Of a stretch of 64,000 bases of DNA, positions 59,001-64,000 are shown in pieces; positions within the stretch are counted from its first letter, which is position 1, and every line of letters begins with the position of its first letter. This DNA is from Argentina anserina (lineage: Eukaryota; Streptophyta; Magnoliopsida; Rosales; Rosaceae). The DNA lies in contig NC_065878.1 in NCBI RefSeq assembly GCF_933775445.1, positions 3,866,001 through 3,930,000 on the forward strand, given 5' to 3'. The notes under the pieces were generated by a model that saw nothing but the letters and a program-made list of their open reading frames with translations, did not search any database and was not told the DNA's origin. The position numbers and the translations under genes were made by a program.

Positions 59001-61252
59001 TCACAAGTTGTCATAGCTTTGTAAATCGAAGAGTCTTTTGGTCCAGTATATGTGTGGTCCACTTTCCTTGTTGCAGCATCTTTAGGTGAAGGAATATGTT
59101 GCACGAGCATATCAGTGAAGCCCGATGCAGATCCAAAAACCGAGCTACAAGCCAATCTCAGTAGAGGCCTAACATTCAATTTGTAAGCTGCATTACTAAG
59201 GGAGACCCCAAGTTCAGCAAGAGTTGCCTCAACACTTTTTTTATGTTCTCCAATCACCTGGCTATAGATTTTATACAACGGCTCAAGCACAAACTGGACA
59301 AATGACCTTTCTCCTCCACCTGCAGGGGGCTTTCTCCTGAAAGCCCTGTCTTCAGAATGATAGTACATATCTCCCCATAGACGAGAAGCAAACTGGTCGG
59401 CATCAAAAGCGATCCCATGAAGCTTAACATAAAGCTTCGCAAATGATTGCAATGTGAATGACCATCCTGCAGTCGCACTTGCAAAGCATACATTTCCAGC
59501 AACAGGATCAATAACTTGTACATGACCAGCAGTTGAAGAGGCAGCCGTTATGTGATTATTAATCACTTCCAGAGTATGCCTAAGCATGAAGTAAGCATCT
59601 CTCGGGGGCAATTTAAGTTCTGTTATCAACCTGTCAACCTGTGAAAGGAAATTGCAGCCCATCAGAATTACAGTATAGTCAACAGAGGTACACCACTCTA
59701 TAAAATGATCTAGGTAAAAAGGAACAGCCTCTGAATAAAAGAAAATCGACCTTGTTGATTACAACCACAATTGGTAGGCGCTCTTGGATTGCATGACGTA
59801 TAGCCCTCTCAGTATTTACCTGTTGATCAAAATCACAAAACTTTATAACCATGCCGAATACTAAATGCCCCACAAAACCAAGTCACACAACTCAGCGTAG
59901 CAAAATATAATTAAAAGGTCGAAAGTAAATGCATTGAGGGTAATAGAAAACTGTTTCAAATAAGTGACAAGAGCGTAGAGACAATATTAATGAATGTAGT
60001 GAACAGGCCTTGCATACTCAGGAGAGTATGTCCCCAGAGACTATGAAAATCATTGTAACTTCACGAAATTACTATAATTGATTGGATATATAAAGTGAAT
60101 ACTGATGCGTACGATATAGCACTCATTGGAAATGAGAATTAAACAATTAGCTTCTTTTTAAATCTCAGGAAAAAGTAATTTTACTATGAGCGTAATACAT
60201 ATGAAATTTTTTGCAAGGAAGCATGCTGGAAGGCTAGTTCTCCTAAGCTGAGGCACTAATATGTGGTAGCCATGTCATGTTGAAACATGCATAAGCGTTC
60301 TAAGCAAGTATATCCTGCAACTGGCACAGGATATACCAAACACTTTAAGTTCCTGCATACAAGACAGGTCGGTTCTCATTGGTTCAGGGTTTCAAACATT
60401 TCACGATAAGCTGTATAATCCAGTTCTAATATAGAAAATTATAGCATCACCAACCAGTGAACCATTACATATTCACTACCCATGAAATAATAATAAAGGA
60501 AAGATAAAGTTACTCACCATCATCCCTTCTGCAGCATCCACAATGAGGACAACGCCATCAGCGAGCCTGAGGGAAGCAGTCATTTCATCAGAGAAATTAA
60601 CATGCCCAGGAGTATCCATGACATTGCACAGGTACGACTTTGATTTGCTATCCTCAAGCACAAGCGACATCGGAACAGCCTTAATCGATATCCTCCTCTC
60701 CTGCTCATCAATCCTCGTATCAGTATACCTCATGTGCTTGTCGCTATTTGCATCAAAAGTAGCCATATGATGTGTCTGCTCCACCAACATATCCATAAAC
60801 ACAGTCTTCCCATGCTGTAAATGCCCCACCAGCGCCACATTCCTCACCAGCGCCGGGTTCGACATCAGCCCCACAAGAAACTGCGTCGACACATAAGTCG
60901 ATGAGTCCTTAACCCCAACCTCAAACTTAATATCCCGCACGGGCTTGATAATCGGCTGCTCCAGCGGTTGCGCATCCTCATCCATGACCAAAGTCTCCAC
61001 ATCCTCACCGTAAACCTCCTCGGCAGTAGGATAGTACTTCTTGTCCTCAGCAAGCACAACCTGGTTATCCATATCGACATCATTCGAAGCAGTCAGCCAC
61101 CCATTCGGAGCATCGTCGCCGTCGGATGCCGCGCCTCTATCATCTAACCTATCCGGAAGCTCCTCATCGTCTTCCTCCCTATCACTCTCCTGGTCAGACT
61201 CGATTTCGGGCCCTATATAGTTCCCGAACTCGTCGTAAAGACTATCATCCAT
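56062..61252 (-). CDS. GFA1: U5 snRNP GTPase, SNU114/U5-116K homologue (GFA1/CLOTHO type)
   Basis: Minus-strand coding exons: 60518-61252, 59751-59819, 58445-59638, 58205-58303, 57970-58128, 57762-57847, 57487-57685, 56986-57096, 56406-56612 and 56062-56160. Phases agree and give 985 residues, the family length. It is an EF2-like GTPase of the U5 snRNP that controls spliceosome unwinding and disassembly. The acidic N-terminus (residues 1-65) is typical; GHLQHGKT near residue 145, DTPGHVNF near 217 and NKVD at 267-270 form the nucleotide site, the last split by the exon 2/3 junction. EF2-like domains II-V follow ([75 protein letters not shown]-type [13 protein letters not shown]). The start at 61252 ([16 protein letters not shown]) is chosen over an upstream ATG at 61282 by family match. 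No damage seen. Confidence 0.97.
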
Positions 61253-61268
61253 CTTCAGCAACTCAGAT

Positions 61269-61458
61269 CTGCTATTCCACACAGCTAAATTAGCTCGTTT
61301 ATCACTACAAGTTTGATATCGAACGATTTAGGGTTCAAATGGCACAAAATTAAACGCGAAAATCAGATTAGGTTTATAAATTAGGGTTGAGGTTTGAAAT
61401 GTGAGCATAAGGAGAATAGATAAATGGAGGAGTGAAGGAAGGGAGAGAGATTACGTAC
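61269..61458 (-). other. Predicted 5' UTR intron of SNU114 homologue
   Basis: Minus strand donor TTTCCAG/GTACGTAATC and acceptor GGAATAGCAG/ATCTGAG, 190 bp, ending 16 bp before the start codon. A leader intron is common in this plant gene family; inferred from splice signals only. Confidence 0.6.
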
Positions 61459-61566
61459 CTGGAAATCGGAGGTTTCTAGGGCAAAGAGAGCCAAGAGTCG
61501 AGTGTAAGTGAAAGGAAGGGTTTTAAGAGGGGGCAGCGTATTTGGACCTGCAGCGGTAAGAGAGAT

Positions 61567-61574
61567 TATTTATA
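61567..61574 (-). promoter_or_regulatory. TATA box of SNU114 homologue
   Basis: TATAAATA on the minus strand. A start of transcription about 30 bp downstream (near 61535) would give a first non-coding exon of about 75 bp before the leader intron. Confidence 0.5.
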
Positions 61575-61737
61575 GACAGATTCAACGGCGTCGTTTGAGC
61601 TATTTAGATCTTTTTTAACCTTTTTTTTTTTTAAGAGGAACCTAGAATGTGGGAAACATCACTATGCACAGGGGACAAAGAACCGAATCCGGGGCAATAT
61701 GACTAATCTTTGATATAACGTCCTGAATAATAGTACG

Positions 61738-62275
61738 AGTACTCCCTCACCACTCAAGGAAGACCTCAAATACTAGCAAGGTGTGCAAGATAATCGTCAA
61801 CACCATTTGCTTTCTCTATATAGACTCACATGTAAACATAAATGTCTTATAATCCTCCATAACACGACCCAAATTAGAAAAAACATGAGTACTCCCTAAC
61901 CACTCAGTCACTCACCTGGAGGTCATATACTAGCAAGGTGTGCAAGATAATCAACAACACCATTTACTTTCTCTATATGTGAGCTAGATCCGGATAGACT
62001 GAAACGTAGACATAAATGTCTTACAATCCTCTATAACACGACCCAACTTAGAAAAATACCACCCTCTCGACCTACAACTTTAAGAAGAATAGACTTACTC
62101 TCAACATCTGCATGCAACCAACCTTGGCGAATACCAAGTTGCAAACCTACCCGACATGCTTCAAACTCCACATGCAATTATGCAAAGCGGAGTGAGCAAA
62201 TTCAAACTGCATTGCAATAGTGGTAATTCCCACACCTTCCTTGTTTTGAACTATCACACTAAAACCATGAGCAAA
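61738..62275 (-). pseudogene. RNase H (RVT_3) fragment of a LINE, partly duplicated
   Basis: Minus strand reads like the RNase H domain at the end of plant LINE polyproteins: GFSVIVQNKEGVGITTIA, then VEFEACRVGLQLGIRQGWLHADVESKS, then GRIVRHL-like, SSSHIEKVNGVVDYLAHLAS, across frameshifts. The C-terminal part is present twice: 61738-61890 and 61893-62060 share ACTCCCTMACCACTCA, ACTAGCAAGGTGTGCAAGATAATC, ACACCATTTRCTTTCTCTATAT and ATAACACGACCCAA. A C12 run lies next to it at 62295. Confidence 0.55.
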
Positions 62276-62309
62276 GAAACAATAGTCTCTAACACCCCCC
62301 CCCCCCGCC

Positions 62310-62939
62310 CTTAAGTTGTCAAGGTTAGATTTTGTGTGTTACTGTTTTTAAGTCAAATAACTCTACGCTATTTATGTTCGTTCACCACTCCCTAATCAAA
62401 GAAACAATTATCTATGCATAAAAATATCAATCAATTAGTATACATATATACAAGTATAGTGTGGATGCTTGGGTTTCAATGGTTCAATATTTTCTAATAA
62501 ATCTAATGCACAATATTGCTCCCTAACCCAGCTCAATAAGTGTACATCCAAAATAAGAGAATAAGACACGAGTACGTAAACTTTTTATTTTTTGTTGAAT
62601 GAGTACAAAGACTTGATGAAATGTTTTCCCCTTCAAACATCAGTGAAAGTACATATTTATGTTGATATTCTCATACAAAGTGCAATATGCATAAGTTTCC
62701 TTAGTTGGTTGTGCTCTTCTATCTTTTTTAATTCTAATTTTGTTGAATTAGAATTATCTATTACAATTAAAGTGATGTGCTTAAAAGAAGTTATAATTTG
62801 ATTAGAACTTATACGTGCGGAAAGGAAAGAAGCCTAATGTGACTAGATTTTTATGTGCTGGATTATCTGATTGAATTCCTTTATTAATACCGATTTTATT
62901 GGTATTAGTATCAGAATTTAATTTCCTAATATATATGTT
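62310..62939. other. Intergenic DNA, nothing recognised
   Basis: AT-rich, with one small frame at 62592-62801 without family resemblance. Confidence 0.5.
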
Positions 62940-64000
62940 GTTGCATAGGGAAAGAAGTCCATATGTGATTATGACGTTCTTTTATTGATTATGAGATCGA
63001 CATATCGTAATATCAAGATTCTGTTGTAGAGAAAATAGAATGATCTACTCATTTCATTGATAATCCCCTTTATATAGGGGTCAAGATTACAATAGAAATA
63101 AATGGTAATTACAGTGGCAATTAAGGCTACATAATGGTGATTGATCCGTTACATCTGTTGACCATAAACGTCATTAACTTATTCCTTTATTTGTTTTAAC
63201 AAATGCACACTAATGGTGTTTTTACTTCAAGACTCCCCCTTGTGCCGAGTTTAAAGATATAATGGTGCATAAGATGTTGCCTCATTAAAAACCTTATCAA
63301 GTAACAAAACCCAATGGGAGAAAATAAAACATTTGTCGAAGGAGAAAAGAACACAACGCACCTATTACATTTAAGATTAACATATATGTGCTAGACTCCC
63401 CCTGATGTCTGCATCTCCCCCTGATCTTTACATTAATCATGGGAGTTTTGATAACTTTTGCATATTTAATGATGCATCTTATTTGGTACGTATTTCTTTA
63501 CGCCAAATGTGTAACGACGTGAATAGAATTCATTCTCATCATGTCGTTTTATCTTTTTTTTTACATGGACTATAAACCTAAACCTTTAGGAATTGTTGTT
63601 GTGTGGGCGCTAAGCTATACATCGAATGAGAGGTCAAGTCAAGTATATTGTGTTTAGTGCAATAATGCGTCTTTGCACTTGTATATGAAATCTCATTTCC
63701 TGACACTTATTCGTCATCTTTCATTTAGACGAAAACGGATCTATCTTTAAAGACTTCGACTGATCATGGGAGCTATGGAAGTCTCACTTTTAACATTTAG
63801 AAGCCTCACTTAAAAGCCGATTGATGATTAATCATCAATATTACAGTCCTCAAGATCCATTTTGAGACTGTGTCTTCCCAATGATCTTTTTCATTCTCGA
63901 CTTAGGAATTGTAATGGCGACATTTTTTTAGTTCATCAAAAGATTCTGCAAATCCATATTGAATACACAATGACATAACACATCTGATCCCTATTCATAA
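62940..64000 (-). mobile_element. LTR-element end related to the 47-kb family, cut by window edge
   Basis: 63240-63430 aligns with 47570-47730: CCTCATTAAAAACCTTATCAAG, AACCCAATGGGAGAAAA, GAACACAACGCACC and GCTAGACTCCCCCTGATGTC in the same order. On the minus strand this gives AGGGGGAGTC purine tracts followed by a probable LTR starting TGTGCATTTG at about 63209. The LTR inner part and the rest of the element are not resolved, and no coding domain is visible. Confidence 0.5.

Noticed and set aside
59820..60517. Large first coding intron of the SNU114 homologue searched for a nested gene or RNA
   Set aside because: No open frame, tRNA or snoRNA box pattern was convincing.

Overview
The window is nuclear DNA from a flowering plant, most likely a woody or rosaceous eudicot; the rank below eudicot is an inference from the style of the repeats and from plant-type genes, not a measured result. 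It is AT-rich, intron-containing and dominated by nested transposable elements. Three host genes are clear: a minus-strand RING/C2H2 E3 ubiquitin ligase of the ZNF598/HEL2 family (25858-29190, seven coding exons), a plus-strand Mx-like dynamin-related protein of the plant DRP4 group (45081-47061, one exon, one frameshift), and a minus-strand U5 snRNP GTPase, the SNU114/U5-116K homologue (56062-61252, ten coding exons, 985 residues). All exon coordinates for the two multi-exon genes were derived by reading splice sites and checking phase.

Degraded host genes: an mTERF-family pseudogene (4552-5617, minus), an unassigned plus-strand first exon starting 5 bp from it, an Agenet-like exon fragment near 7205, an F-box pseudogene cut by a MITE (about 24020-24988) and a FAR1-related fragment (34381-35330).

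Repeats by region: 1-3500 is the end of a coding-free LTR element whose second copy lies at 47296-55683; 7600-17847 is a stack in which a Mutator-like element with GAG...CTC ends and a 10-bp target duplication contains a decayed endogenous pararetrovirus, which contains a Ty3/gypsy chromovirus (10755-16539, CTGAG target duplication), which itself has a 257-bp interruption in gag. A four-unit, roughly 500-bp tandem array occupies 18826-20870. A non-LTR-type insertion with a 12-bp target duplication sits just upstream of the HEL2 gene. 36095-43110 holds truncated minus-strand Ty3/gypsy and Ty1/copia elements, and 43111-44341 is a long palindrome that begins at the copia LTR edge. The nested repeat 50060-54547 splits the second copy of the coding-free LTR element. 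The right edge (about 62940-64000) enters another element related to that family.

No new defence-like or metabolic system is visible. The strongest items for follow-up are the layered insertion at 7600-17847, the palindrome that extends beyond the transposon ends into flanking DNA, a splicing-factor RRM fragment inside the copia element, two GC-AG introns in the HEL2 gene, and the DRP4 frameshift.
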